This document shows, in pieces, positions 1-9,927 of a stretch of DNA of 56,127 nt. The notes under the pieces were generated by a model, which saw only the letters and a list, made by a program, of their open reading frames with translations, did no database searches and was not told the origin of the DNA. Position 1 is the stretch's first letter. Each line of letters starts with the position of its first letter. Made by a program: the position numbers and the translations under genes. This DNA comes from Betaproteobacteria bacterium (lineage in GTDB: Bacteria > Pseudomonadota > Gammaproteobacteria > Burkholderiales > JAEUOS01), in assembly GCA_028292405.1 (NCBI GenBank), contig JAQGMJ010000076.1, forward strand, positions 1-56,127. The letters are read 5' to 3'.

Positions 1-126
1 CGAGTTCATGGAGGTCTTCTACAATCGTCAGCGCAGGCATTCGTCCCTGAACTATCTTAGCCCTCTGGATTTCGAAGCTGCCCACCAACCCCTCGTTTAG
101 GTGTCCGTCGTTCTTGGGTAGGATCA
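1..126 (+). mobile_element. Right end of an IS3-family insertion sequence (partial)
   Basis: The window opens inside an insertion sequence. Its transposase stops at 100 and is followed by a short terminal region ending in a CA dinucleotide at 125-126, as is usual for IS3-family ends. The sequence TGTCCGTCGTTCTTGGGTAG at 102-121 is a plausible right terminal inverted repeat. The left end and any target-site duplication lie outside the window, so the exact boundary is approximate. Confidence 0.6.
2..100 (+). CDS. IS3-family transposase OrfB, C-terminal fragment (integrase core)
   Basis: Reading from base 2 gives 32 residues and a TAG stop. They include YNRQRRHSSLNYLSPLDFE, the hallmark C-terminus of IS3-family OrfB (DDE integrase catalytic core, rve family), where 'N..R.H..L.Y.SP..FE' is strongly conserved. 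The 5' part is cut by the window edge, so whether the element is intact cannot be judged. It marks the left edge of an accessory segment that runs to about 3.1 kb. Confidence 0.85.
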   Translation, partial: EFMEVFYNRQRRHSSLNYLSPLDFEAAHQPLV

Positions 127-151
127 GTGTAAAAAACCACCTACACCTTCA

Positions 152-508
152 ATGCACACGGTCGAGCAACATATCGTCGCCGAAGCCAAGGAGTTATGCG
201 CGTCGCAGCGATGGCAATCTCCCGGCACGCCCGGCTCCGCGCAAATTGAAGAGCTGGGCGCGCGCCTCGCCTCTCCCGAGACGTATGCCGCATTTCGCAA
301 CACGGCAGAGGGCGAATACCTGCTGCCCCTCATCGAGGCTTACGAAGCCGCGTTGAACGACGACTGGCTTCCCGCCAATCTCGCGGGCCTGCCCCTTGAT
401 AAGGCCAGGGAGTTCATTCATGCCGTCGCAACTGCGCTGGAGAATAATCCTTTGCCCATCGCAGTCCGGGAACTGAGAGTCTATTATTCACAGCTAGCCC
501 AGCCCTAA
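152..508 (+). CDS. Hypothetical protein, 118 aa
   Basis: I do not recognise this family. The 118-residue product is soluble, mostly helical-looking and mildly acidic, with no signal peptide or membrane segment. The ATG at 152 lies only about 26 bp after the insertion-sequence end and has no clear Shine-Dalgarno sequence, so the upstream region may have been replaced by the insertion. An in-frame stop at 119-121 limits upstream extension. The reading frame is open with normal base composition for the region, which favours a real gene. Expression could depend on a promoter inside the insertion sequence. Confidence 0.5.
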   Translation: MHTVEQHIVAEAKELCASQRWQSPGTPGSAQIEELGARLASPETYAAFRNTAEGEYLLPLIEAYEAALNDDWLPANLAGLPLDKAREFIHAVATALENNPLPIAVRELRVYYSQLAQP

Positions 509-579
509 ACAGCTGCCATGCATGCGCCCGGCCCGTCCGGCGCAAGTTCCAATAAAAACACCAACACAGAAAATACCCC

Positions 580-945
580 ATGTTCCTAGGCCTCCGAACC
601 GCCATCTACCCCGTCACCGACCTCGCCGCCGCCAAACTCTGGTACGCCAAGGCATTCCGCGCCGAGCCGTATTTCGACCAGCCCTTCTACGTCGGCTTTT
701 CCATCGGCGGCTTCGAACTCGGCCTCCTGCCCAATGGCACGCCCGGTGTTGACGGCGCGCAGCCGCTCTGGGGCGTCTCCAACATCGGCGAAGAATTGCA
801 GCACCTCCTGTCCCTGGGCGCGACGGAACTGGAACCAGTCACCGACGTCGGCGAAGGCATCAAGGTCGCCGCGGTGCAAGACCCTTTCGGCAATCGTCTG
901 GGCATGATCGAGAATCCCAACTTCAAACTCGCCGCCGTCCGATAA
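580..945 (+). CDS. VOC-family (glyoxalase/bleomycin-resistance fold) protein
   Basis: The 121-residue product has the layout of a single vicinal-oxygen-chelate module. It shows an N-terminal beta strand followed by 'VTDLAAAKLWYAKAF', a central 'FELGLLPNG' strand, and the C-terminal 'KVAAVQDPFGNRLGMIENP', the typical VOC ending in which a Glu is usually a metal ligand. Such proteins include glyoxalase I, dioxygenases and antibiotic-binding proteins, and the substrate cannot be deduced here. The ATG at 580 gives a normal family length. It stands alone between the hypothetical gene and the GNAT gene, all on the plus strand. Confidence 0.8.
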   Translation: MFLGLRTAIYPVTDLAAAKLWYAKAFRAEPYFDQPFYVGFSIGGFELGLLPNGTPGVDGAQPLWGVSNIGEELQHLLSLGATELEPVTDVGEGIKVAAVQDPFGNRLGMIENPNFKLAAVR

Positions 946-1013
946 CCCGGCGTTTTGCCGAAACGGCCCGCTCGAAATAATTGGATCAGGAAATAATTGG
1001 GGTCAGTGTCAAA

Positions 1014-1469
1014 ATGGCGGCCATGAAACCTCACCCCGTCACGCTGCTCGACGAAGCCCAATGCGAAAACCTAGACGCCTTCCTCGCCGAGCGCATCTAC
1101 GAGTTCAACGCCAAAGCCACCGGCTACTTTGACGGCAGACTCCTGGGCGGCAGCCTGCGCAATGAAACCGGAGAAATCATCGCCGGCTTCAACGGCCACA
1201 CCTGGGGCGCCTGCTGCGAAATCTCCCACCTCTGGGTCAGCGAGACGCATCGTGGCCGGGGCCTGGGCGCGGCGCTGCTGCAAGCCGCCGAACAGAAGGC
1301 GCGCCGCCGCGGTTGCGAACAAGTCGTGCTCTCGACGCATTCCTTCCAGGCGCCGGCGTTCTACAAGCGCCATGGCTACGAACGAAAATGCGCCATCGAA
1401 GGCCGGCCCAAGGGCCACTCGAACATTATCTTTGCCAAGCAGCTCGGTGAAATGAAACCTGAACCATAG
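1014..1469 (+). CDS. GNAT-family N-acetyltransferase
   Basis: The product is a single GNAT domain that would transfer an acetyl group from acetyl-CoA to an unknown amine. Motif A is clear: 'HLWVSETHRGRGLGAALLQ' carries the acetyl-CoA pyrophosphate loop R-G-R-G-L-G. The later 'FYKRHGYE' is the usual motif B ending. I chose the ATG at 1014 because a purine-rich GGGG lies about 10 bases upstream; ATG 1023 (MKPHPV) is an equally plausible start. A TTG at 981 in the same frame would add residues from an intergenic direct repeat and is unlikely. Confidence 0.8.
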   Translation: MAAMKPHPVTLLDEAQCENLDAFLAERIYEFNAKATGYFDGRLLGGSLRNETGEIIAGFNGHTWGACCEISHLWVSETHRGRGLGAALLQAAEQKARRRGCEQVVLSTHSFQAPAFYKRHGYERKCAIEGRPKGHSNIIFAKQLGEMKPEP

Positions 1470-1532
1470 GGCACGCTACCCTCTACAATCGCGGCATCCG
1501 GCAAACCGCCCTTCAGGAACGCACTAGCCTTT

Positions 1533-1856
1533 ATGGTCACCATCCCCAAATTCACCTCCAAGCTCCCGCCTCTCGGGGACATGCGATCGCTGCTGCTTCA
1601 ATGGCTGGTCATCGTCCTGATGGTCGTTCTCTATAGCCCCTTCGCCTACCTGATCTCCCGGCTGATGCGCGGCGACATCCTGGTCGGCGGCATCGGCTTC
1701 ATCGTCTACCTGGCGATCTACTGCTTCATCCACCTGCAACTGCACAAGAAGGGCCTGGTGCGCCTTTCCCACGCGGCCGGCCTGTTCGTCCTGGCCTCGG
1801 TGATCTTTTGCCTGGTCTTTTATTTCGACCCGCTCAAGGGTGTGCCGATTCATTGA
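1533..1856 (+). CDS. Small integral membrane protein, 107 aa
   Basis: The 107-residue product has three hydrophobic stretches that look like membrane helices, at roughly residues 19-40 (LLLQWLVIVLMVVLYS), 49-68 (ILVGGIGFIVYLAIYCF) and 79-97 (AAGLFVLASVIFCLVFYF). No family is recognised. It has its own promoter candidate (CTACAATCG around 1485-1494). Two strong palindromes follow the stop before the next gene. Function unknown. Confidence 0.65.
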   Translation: MVTIPKFTSKLPPLGDMRSLLLQWLVIVLMVVLYSPFAYLISRLMRGDILVGGIGFIVYLAIYCFIHLQLHKKGLVRLSHAAGLFVLASVIFCLVFYFDPLKGVPIH

Positions 1857-1871
1857 TGCCGAGAGGCTTGG

Positions 1872-1905
1872 CCTTAATTTGTTCCAGGCTCTCGACAAAT
1901 TAAGG
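1872..1905. terminator. Perfect 11-bp inverted repeat, possible terminator
   Basis: CCTTAATTTGT (1872-1882) is the exact reverse complement of ACAAATTAAGG (1895-1905), with a 12-base loop. It lies 16 bases after the membrane-protein stop. There is no long U-tract, so it could be a transcription end or a protein-binding palindrome. Confidence 0.4.
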
Positions 1906-1956
1906 ACCGCTCAAGCGTGTTCTTTCCTCTGAAGAACCGCGCCCTGCAGCTAAAGA

Positions 1957-1986
1957 TGGTTGATTTTCACCCCCGAAAATCAACCA
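1957..1986. promoter_or_regulatory. Perfect 12-bp inverted repeat upstream of the terminase-like gene
   Basis: TGGTTGATTTTC (1957-1968) pairs perfectly with GAAAATCAACCA (1975-1986) around a C-rich 6-base loop. It lies about 80 bp before the ATG at 2066 and is not followed by a U-tract. It may be an operator or a structured leader for the downstream gene. Confidence 0.4.
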
Positions 1987-2065
1987 CACTTAGCGCATCG
2001 ACCTGCGTATGTTTGATGCATGGGGTGGCGCATTCCGCGCCGCCGACTCCTCTTTCGAGGTCCAC

Positions 2066-3070
2066 ATGCACAAACCCTTGAGCGCCCGGCAGGAGCGCTT
2101 TGTCCACGAATACCTGCTCGACCACAACGCCTCGGCCGCCGCGCGCCGCGCCGGCTACTCCGGCAAAACGCGCGGGGCGCAGGCCTGCGCGCTGATGCGC
2201 AATCCCCTGGTGCAGGAGCGTATCGCCCTGGCGACGGCGGACCGTTATGCGGAGTTGAAAATCAACGCCTTCGACATTCTCAAGGCCCGCGCTCGCGAAG
2301 CCTTTTTCGACCCCGGCGTGCTGCTCGATGGCGACGGCAAGCCGCTGCCCCTGCACGAGTTGAGCGCGGAAACGCGCACGGTGCTCAGCCTTTCCTATGA
2401 CATGAAGGGCAACGTGCGGATACGCCAGGCAGCGCGTACTTCAGCCTTTGCCATGCTGGAAAAGCGCTACCTGGAGATGCTGCGTCTGCAGACGGCGGTG
2501 TTCGGACGCGATGAAGATGAGGACGAAGCGCCGCACCCGGCGCAGCCGGCCACGCGCGCCGTACAACGCATCGAGTTGGCGCCGAACTGGAACGTGCCGC
2601 CGGCATCGGCCGAAGCCGCCGAGCCGGTCGATGCCGTGGCGCAGGCGGCAGCGGCGATCGAGCAGGCCGAAGCCGTGAAGGGCGGCACGGCACCCATAGC
2701 ACCGCCGGAACACCCGGCACTGGTGATCGCTTCGGCCGAAGCCGCATCGTCCGAGCCCGACTCCGACGCGCCGCCGTCCCCCTACGAGCCGGGCTACGAC
2801 TTCACCAAGGACCCGGACGCCGGCTACGGCGGCGGGCGCTTCAAGGCCTGGAACAAGTACCACGCGGAGAAAAGGCAGGCGGAGCAGCAGGCACGCGAAG
2901 CGGCGGCGGCGGGCATTGCGCCGAACACGCGCATCGCGCCCGGCAAGAAGGTGATGCCGCGCATGGAGCCCGGCTACAACCCGCCGTGGCTGCGGGACAA
3001 CCGGCCGAAGTTCGCCATCGGCGCGGGGGAGTTTTATTTCAGCGGGGAGGAGCCGTGGGAGAACGATTGA
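2066..3070 (+). CDS. Orphan terminase-small-subunit-like protein with Ala/Pro-rich tail
   Basis: Residues 1 to about 135 resemble the phage terminase small subunit (Terminase_2). They begin 'LSARQERFVHEYLLDHNASAAARRAGYS' and continue with 'ALMRNPLVQERIA', the pattern of the N-terminal helix-turn-helix that recognises packaging sites. The rest, to residue 334, is low-complexity Ala/Pro/Glu-rich sequence ending in an aromatic, Pro/Gly-rich segment, which phage TerS proteins do not normally carry. No large terminase, portal or capsid gene is nearby. It could be a phage remnant or a domesticated DNA-binding protein. I chose the ATG at 2066 rather than the upstream start at 2009 because homology-like sequence starts there. 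Confidence 0.65.
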   Translation: MHKPLSARQERFVHEYLLDHNASAAARRAGYSGKTRGAQACALMRNPLVQERIALATADRYAELKINAFDILKARAREAFFDPGVLLDGDGKPLPLHELSAETRTVLSLSYDMKGNVRIRQAARTSAFAMLEKRYLEMLRLQTAVFGRDEDEDEAPHPAQPATRAVQRIELAPNWNVPPASAEAAEPVDAVAQAAAAIEQAEAVKGGTAPIAPPEHPALVIASAEAASSEPDSDAPPSPYEPGYDFTKDPDAGYGGGRFKAWNKYHAEKRQAEQQAREAAAAGIAPNTRIAPGKKVMPRMEPGYNPPWLRDNRPKFAIGAGEFYFSGEEPWEND

Positions 3071-3151
3071 TCTCCACGGTGCGAAAAAACCTGTTGTTTA
3101 CTGTTGTTTCGCACCGCCGCCGGGTTTGACCCGGGTTGGCCCGGGTTGCCC

Positions 3152-4438
3152 TCAGGCCGGCTTCTTGTAAAAGCGGTAGCCGTTGCGCCCGGCCTGCTTG
3201 GCTTCGTACATCGCTTCATCGGCGTACTTCACCAGCACGTCGGCCTCCATTGCATCGGTAGGGAAAAGCGAAATGCCGACCGAGGGAGAGGTGCTGACTT
3301 CATTGCCCGAGAGGCCGTAGGGCGCGGTGATGGCGATCTGGATTTTTTTCGCCACCACTTCGGCGTCTTCGATGGTCTTCAGCCCCGGCAGGACGACGAC
3401 GAATTCGTCGCCGCCGATGCGCGCCACGGTGTCCGAATCGCGCACGCAAAGCCGCAGGCGCCGCGCCACTTCCACCAGCAGCTCGTCGCCGATGGCGTGG
3501 CCCAGGGTGTCGTTGATGTTCTTGAACTTGTCGAGGTCGAGGAACATCACCCCGCACCACACCTTGTTGCGGATGGCGTGGGCCAGCGCCACCCGCAGGC
3601 GGTCGGCCAGGAGGATGCGGTTGGGCAGGCCGGTGAGCTGGTCGTGATGGGCGAGAAAGGCGATGCGCGCGGCGTCGGCCCGCTGCTCGGTGACGTCTTC
3701 CATCACCCAGACCACCCCGCGCGCCAGGTCCCAGGGGGCGATGGCCTTGGCGGCGCAGCGCGCGAGAATCAGCTTGCCGTCGCGCCGCTTCATGTGCACG
3801 TCGGCGCGGAACACGGCGCCGGTGCGCACCACGCTCTCGGCCTTGGCGCCCAGGTGGGCGTAGTCCTCCGGGTTGAGGTAGAGGTAGTCGGTGGACTTGC
3901 CGATCATCTCGGCCGACTTGTAGCCCAGCAGCTGCTCACCCATGGTGTTCATCCAGGCCACCTTGCCGGCCTTGATGAAAAAGGTCGGCACCGGGGTGAT
4001 GTCGAGCACCGCGCGGGTCTCGGCCAGCGCGGACTCCAGGTCGGCCTGCAGGCCGCGGCGCTCCAGGCAGGAGCGCACGCGGGCGCGCAGCAGCACGGCG
4101 TCGAAGGGCTTGGTGAGATAGTCGACCGCGCCCAGCTCGATGGCGCGGACGAAGTTGGCGGTGTCATCCGATGCCGAGATGACGATCACCGGCATGTTCT
4201 TCAGGCTGTTGTCGGCGCGCATCGCCTCCAGCACGCCGAAGCCGTCCAGCTCGGGCATCATGATGTCGAGCAGGATCAGGTCGAAGGCGTCCTGGCGCAT
4301 CGCCGCCAGCGCCTCGATGCCGTTGCCGGCCATCGAGATGCGTTCGTAGCCGTCGCGGCGCAGGCGCCGCGCCAGGGTATAGCGGTTCATCTCATCGTCG
4401 TCGACGATCAGAAGCGACATGGCGGCTGGCTCTTGCAT
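3152..4438 (-). CDS. Response regulator with PAS and GGDEF domains (diguanylate cyclase)
   Basis: The 428-residue cytoplasmic protein has three parts. Residues 7-125 are a receiver domain with the acidic pair 'VDDDE', phospho-acceptor Asp in 'LILLDIMMPELDG' and Lys in 'YLTKPF'. Residues about 135-255 are a PAS domain. Residues about 260-425 are GGDEF. The active-site signature 'ARIGGDEFVVV' is intact, and an RxxD inhibitory site (RDSD) sits five residues upstream, so it should synthesise c-di-GMP with product feedback. It lies 30 bp after the histidine kinase, its probable partner. ATG 4420 (MSLLIVDDD) is an alternative start; neither has a strong ribosome site. Confidence 0.9.
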   Translation of the reverse strand: MQEPAAMSLLIVDDDEMNRYTLARRLRRDGYERISMAGNGIEALAAMRQDAFDLILLDIMMPELDGFGVLEAMRADNSLKNMPVIVISASDDTANFVRAIELGAVDYLTKPFDAVLLRARVRSCLERRGLQADLESALAETRAVLDITPVPTFFIKAGKVAWMNTMGEQLLGYKSAEMIGKSTDYLYLNPEDYAHLGAKAESVVRTGAVFRADVHMKRRDGKLILARCAAKAIAPWDLARGVVWVMEDVTEQRADAARIAFLAHHDQLTGLPNRILLADRLRVALAHAIRNKVWCGVMFLDLDKFKNINDTLGHAIGDELLVEVARRLRLCVRDSDTVARIGGDEFVVVLPGLKTIEDAEVVAKKIQIAITAPYGLSGNEVSTSPSVGISLFPTDAMEADVLVKYADEAMYEAKQAGRNGYRFYKKPA

Positions 4439-4468
4439 GGCTGCGCGGAGGAAAAAGGGGAAGTTCGG

Positions 4469-6358
<1,890 letters not shown>

Positions 6359-6378
6359 CGTACGGAGGCCGCGCCTTG

Positions 6379-6675
6379 CTAGTCGCGCTTGACGGCCAGG
6401 GTCACGCCGGCGTCGGCCCACCATTCGCGCGCGTCGGCGAACACGGTGTGGATGGCGTCGCCGGTGGGGCCGTGCTCGAGCTCGTCGAGATAGAGCGCGT
6501 AGCGGTGGCCCTTTTTCAGCTTGAGTTCGGTCAGGCAGTCGTACAGGGCATCGAGGTTGCCGCCGAAATGCGGCGGGAACTCCAGCGCCGCGGCGATCTT
6601 TTTCAGCATCGATTCCTTCGAGCGCAGGGCCTTGAAGTCGATGTGCCAGGTGCGGGTGTAGTCGGATTCGTCCAT
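6379..6675 (-). CDS. Barstar-like ribonuclease inhibitor
   Basis: The 98-residue protein matches the barstar family. It has 'WHIDFKALRSKESMLKKIAAALEFPPHFGGNLDALYDCL', in which the 'FP.(H/Y)FG.NLDAL.D.L' block is the inhibitory helix that fills the RNase active site. The C-terminal strand is 'GVTLAVKRD'. It lacks a signal peptide, so it acts in the cytoplasm and protects the cell from the RNase encoded 21 bp upstream. It lies 20 bp before the kinase start and is probably co-transcribed with it. Pairing with the RNase is inferred from position and family. Confidence 0.85.
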   Translation of the reverse strand: MDESDYTRTWHIDFKALRSKESMLKKIAAALEFPPHFGGNLDALYDCLTELKLKKGHRYALYLDELEHGPTGDAIHTVFADAREWWADAGVTLAVKRD

Positions 6676-6696
6676 GGTCGATATGCGCGGCGGGCC

Positions 6697-7095
6697 CTAG
6701 CGGATCTGGCGAAAGGTGCGGTAATGGTCGTCGCTGTAGTAGCACTCGGCCGGGCGGTTGCGCGACCAGTCGCCGGGGGAGCCGCCGCAGACGATGCGCC
6801 GCGCACCGCGGTTGCGCGCGCCCGGGGTGCGCACGGTGTACTCGTGGTAGTAGCCGCGGCGCTGGCGCGGCAGCATGTTTTCGTAGTTGCCGAAGGTGAT
6901 GCCGTCTTTGGCGAGCGGGAACGGGCCGCCGGAGAGGATCAGTTCATAGGTGGTGCGCGCTTCGCGCGGAAGATCCTGCGCCGCGACGAAGCCGTCCGGC
7001 GCCGGGCCGCGGGCGGCGGCCGGCAGCGGGCCCACCACCAGGCAGACGGCGGCCAGCAGCCATGCGAACATCAACCCTTGCTTGCGTCCCTGCAT
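6697..7095 (-). CDS. Secreted guanyl-specific ribonuclease (RNase Sa/barnase family)
   Basis: The 132-residue product starts with a signal peptide (MQGRKQG followed by a hydrophobic stretch ending near residue 28, AAAR). The mature part is a microbial RNase. 'YHEYTVRTPGARNRGARRIV' supplies the catalytic Glu and Arg, and 'YYSDDHYRTFRQIR' the catalytic His. It would cleave RNA after guanosine outside the cytoplasm. The barstar-like gene follows immediately, as expected for a toxic nuclease. The next gene upstream (patatin-like) ends 51 bp away, so all five minus-strand genes from 8271 to 3152 may form one run. Confidence 0.85.
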   Translation of the reverse strand: MQGRKQGLMFAWLLAAVCLVVGPLPAAARGPAPDGFVAAQDLPREARTTYELILSGGPFPLAKDGITFGNYENMLPRQRRGYYHEYTVRTPGARNRGARRIVCGGSPGDWSRNRPAECYYSDDHYRTFRQIR

Positions 7096-7146
7096 CTGCT
7101 TCCCGTTCCGGTTCTTGCCGCTGTCAGCGTAGCGTCCAAGGATAGC

Positions 7147-8271
7147 TCAGGCGAGCAGAAAGCGCTGGACTTCTTCGGCGCGCTGCATGGTGTCCTTGTA
7201 GCCGAGGTCGATCAGGGCGCGGGTGTATTCGGGTTCGAACAGCAGGTAGCTGGAAAGGGCCGAGCCCTTGCGGTTCATCGCGCCGATTCCACGAAGAAGG
7301 ACGCGCACCGGCCAGGGCAGGCGGCGCACGTGCCTGGCGGCGATGGTGTCGAGACGCTCGGAAGGGGCGATCACCAGCACGTCGACCGGGCGCAGGGCGA
7401 AGTCGCTGCTCTGGCGGCGGTCTTCAGGCAGCAGGGCGATGGTGCGGTTGACCCGCTGCACCCGCTCGATGTCGACGTTCAGGCTGTCGAGGAAAATCGA
7501 CGATAGGGCGTGGCCGGCGATCTGCGCCAGCGAGGGGTAGGTGTCGCTTTGCACCCGCTCGTTGGGCTCGGAGATGCGCCCGGCGCCGATCACCAGCACG
7601 CGGGTGGCGCCGAGGTGGATGGCCGGGCTGATCGGCGCCAGCTGGCGCATCGAGCCGTCGCCGAAGTATTCGCGATTGAGCTTGACGGCGGGAAAGATGA
7701 AGGGGATGGCGGAGGAAGCCAGGAGATGGGCGTAGGTGATGTTGCAGCGGCAGGCGACCCGCTGGCTGCGTGCCCAGGGCGAGATGTCGCCGCGGCACTG
7801 GTAGAAATTGACGCTTTGCCCGGAAGCGTAGCCGGAGGCGGTGATGCACAGGGCTTCCAGCGCGCCGGCGTCGAGCGAACGGTTGATCTCGTCCAGGTCC
7901 AGGTTGCGCTTGAGCAGGCCGGCCAGAGGCTGGTTGTCCAGCAGGGACTTAGGCCCCGTGCGCACCACCCAGCCGGCCATCAGCGCACCCAGCCAGTGGG
8001 CGCCGGTGCGGGCGATGCCGACGGCGTCCGAGCGGTAGACGTGGTGGGCATGGAAGTTCTCCCACACCTCCAGCAGGTAGCGCACCGCCTGGCTGTAGTC
8101 GCGCGCGAAGCAGGCCAGGGAAGCGGCGTTGATCGCCCCGGCGGAGGTGCCGCAGATGATCGGGAAGGGGTTGGCGCGCTTGTCCGGCAGGAGCTCGCCG
8201 ATCGCCTTGAGCACGCCAACCTGGTAGGCCGCCCGCGCGCCGCCGCCGGTGAGGATCAGCCCGGTGGTCAT
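7147..8271 (-). CDS. Patatin-like phospholipase
   Basis: The 374-residue protein has the hallmarks of a patatin-type Ser-Asp lipase. These are the oxyanion loop 'GGGARAAYQVG' (residues 9-19), the nucleophile elbow GTSAG with Ser43, and a 'DGS' dyad aspartate at about residue 205 (family consensus DGG/DGA). It probably hydrolyses membrane phospholipids or acts on storage lipids. No signal peptide is present. ATG 8271 (MTTGLIL) fits the family start and has a GGCGGGA element upstream; a start at 8295 would add eight unlikely residues. Confidence 0.85.
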   Translation of the reverse strand: MTTGLILTGGGARAAYQVGVLKAIGELLPDKRANPFPIICGTSAGAINAASLACFARDYSQAVRYLLEVWENFHAHHVYRSDAVGIARTGAHWLGALMAGWVVRTGPKSLLDNQPLAGLLKRNLDLDEINRSLDAGALEALCITASGYASGQSVNFYQCRGDISPWARSQRVACRCNITYAHLLASSAIPFIFPAVKLNREYFGDGSMRQLAPISPAIHLGATRVLVIGAGRISEPNERVQSDTYPSLAQIAGHALSSIFLDSLNVDIERVQRVNRTIALLPEDRRQSSDFALRPVDVLVIAPSERLDTIAARHVRRLPWPVRVLLRGIGAMNRKGSALSSYLLFEPEYTRALIDLGYKDTMQRAEEVQRFLLA

Positions 8272-8607
8272 GGGCGAATCCCGCCGGCCGGGCACCGGCC
8301 CGCCATCATTTCATGCACTCCTGCCCTCCTCCTGGTGTTGCTGCGGCATGACATTCGAATCATATTCCGCTTTATTTTCAAGCACATTTGCGGGAAAGCC
8401 AATGACTCGGCGTTATAATTTGAGTGGCCTCAAGCCCGGTCGGGCAGTGATACTAAGCATCAGGCAGTATAGCTTCGCAGCACCAGGGACGCCGGAGGAG
8501 CCGGAAAAGTCGCAGAACTGGCCGGCATCGGTGCGATGGCATTGGTCTTGCTGGTCGCTTTTTGAGCGGCAGCATGGCCGGCCCCGTCCGCATGCCCGCA
8601 TTGGAAC
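8272..8607 (+). promoter_or_regulatory. Divergent intergenic region with a -10-like TATAAT
   Basis: This 336-bp gap separates the patatin gene (minus) from the first pseudo-receiver gene (plus). A perfect TATAAT at 8414-8419 on the plus strand could be a -10 box. The nearest -35-like TTGCGG (8388-8393) is 20 bases away, longer than usual, so the promoter is tentative. The segment 8340-8420 is more AT-rich than its surroundings. No gene is visible. Confidence 0.4.
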
Positions 8608-9765
8608 ATGGCAAAGAATTCACGCAACGTCTTTCGCTCGAATTGGCGCTATATGCGGCTCCCCGCAGGCGACGCCATGCTCGAAGCAGGCAAGGGGCTG
8701 TCGCCCGCGTTCATGCGCCTGCTGGCGGCCATCGACCCCGGCACCACCATCACCTTCGACGATCTGGCCGCCGCCTTCCCGGCGCTGGACGCCGACGACC
8801 TCGAACTGTGGCTGGCCGAGCTGTGCCGGATGGAGCTGATCTCCCCGGCCGAGCCGCCCGGGGTGGGCCTGCGCGAAGTGCACCTGGAGCTGATGGAAGA
8901 AGAGCCGGCGCCGGCGGCAGCCGCCCCGCAGGCCAAGCTGGCCAAGACCGCAGCCAACCCGGTGCTGCAGGCTGCCCCGCCGGTGCTGCCGGTAAGCGAT
9001 CATGCCGTCTCGGTGCTGCTGGTGGACAAGTCGCCGGAGGAGCGCGAGTTGTGGCGCCTGGCCCTGTCGGTGCTGCCGGTCAACCTGTTCGAGGCCGGCA
9101 CCCTGGCGGAGGCCGATTCCGGCTTTCGCGACCACAAGCCGCAGGCGGTGGTGATGGGCATGACCGGGGTGGACTTCAAGGCCCTGCACCTGATCGGCCT
9201 GCTCAAGCACCCGCGCAACCGCACCCGCACCAAGGTGTTCCTGATGCTGGAAGACCGCACGGTGTCGCAAAACGACCTGCGCACCGCGCAAATGGCCGAC
9301 GCCACCATTCCCGTGGGCGAGAACCAGCGCCTGATGGAAGAAGTGGCGCAGCAGCTTGGCCTGCAGGTGCCGCCGCCGCAACCGGTGGCCGCGCCGGGCA
9401 AGGACAAGATGTCGGTGACCCAGCGCCTGCTCTACGCCGGCAGCCCGCAGGCCGGCAGCGCCGCCACCGACTTGAGCCTGATCTCCTCGCTGGAACAGAA
9501 GTACCCGCGCGTTACCCTGGAACTGGTGGAGCGCTGGGGCAAGCCCTCGCTGGAGGGCTTTCTCGACAACCTGATCCTCGACTCGCGCGGCAACCGCCAG
9601 GGCTTCGCCCCGGAGGCGATGGAAGAGCTGCTGCTGCTCTACAACGTGCACCGCGAATACCGCCCGAGCAACGAGTTCTGGTACCTGAGCGCCGAGGCGC
9701 AAAGCCGCAGCGCCAAGCCGGACACCCTGGGCAAGACCGGCGCGCCGATCAAGCGCGCACGCTGA
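8608..9765 (+). CDS. Pseudo-receiver protein with N-terminal winged-helix-like domain (paralogue 1)
   Basis: The 385-residue product has three segments. Residues 1-80 ('LSPAFMRLLAAIDPGTTITFDDLAAAFP' then 'DLELWLAELCRMELI') look like a winged-helix fold. Residues about 132-255 have the rhythm of a receiver domain ('VSVLLVDKSPEERELWRLAL', 'AVVMGMTG', 'KVFLMLEDR', 'ADATIPV'), but the phospho-acceptor Asp and the conserved Lys are replaced. Residues about 295-355 form a conserved C-terminal block ('LEQKYPRVTLELVERWGKPS'). It should not be phosphorylated. The next gene is a paralogue with the same layout. Function unknown. Confidence 0.75.
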   Translation: MAKNSRNVFRSNWRYMRLPAGDAMLEAGKGLSPAFMRLLAAIDPGTTITFDDLAAAFPALDADDLELWLAELCRMELISPAEPPGVGLREVHLELMEEEPAPAAAAPQAKLAKTAANPVLQAAPPVLPVSDHAVSVLLVDKSPEERELWRLALSVLPVNLFEAGTLAEADSGFRDHKPQAVVMGMTGVDFKALHLIGLLKHPRNRTRTKVFLMLEDRTVSQNDLRTAQMADATIPVGENQRLMEEVAQQLGLQVPPPQPVAAPGKDKMSVTQRLLYAGSPQAGSAATDLSLISSLEQKYPRVTLELVERWGKPSLEGFLDNLILDSRGNRQGFAPEAMEELLLLYNVHREYRPSNEFWYLSAEAQSRSAKPDTLGKTGAPIKRAR

Positions 9766-9927
9766 AGCGGGCCGCTGGCCGCCTTCGGCGCGCCCGGTAG
9801 CCGCCGGCGCCTTCGCGGCTGCCGAATCCACGCAAATCGGCCTCAACTTGGCGCCAGGGCGTCCGTTATAGGAGTTATCGAGCGGCCACTATCGCGGCCG
9901 CGCCAGCCCTATTTTCGCGAGGCCCCC

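Noticed and set aside
974..1000. Direct repeat GAAATAATTGG before the GNAT gene
   Set aside because: An 11-bp repeat of simple AT-rich sequence, with a nearby GGGTCAGTGTC resembling the insertion-sequence end at 120-130. The similarity is too short to claim a mobile element scar.
2066..3070. Prophage region
   Set aside because: Only a terminase-small-subunit-like gene is present; no integrase, large terminase, portal or structural genes are found around it.
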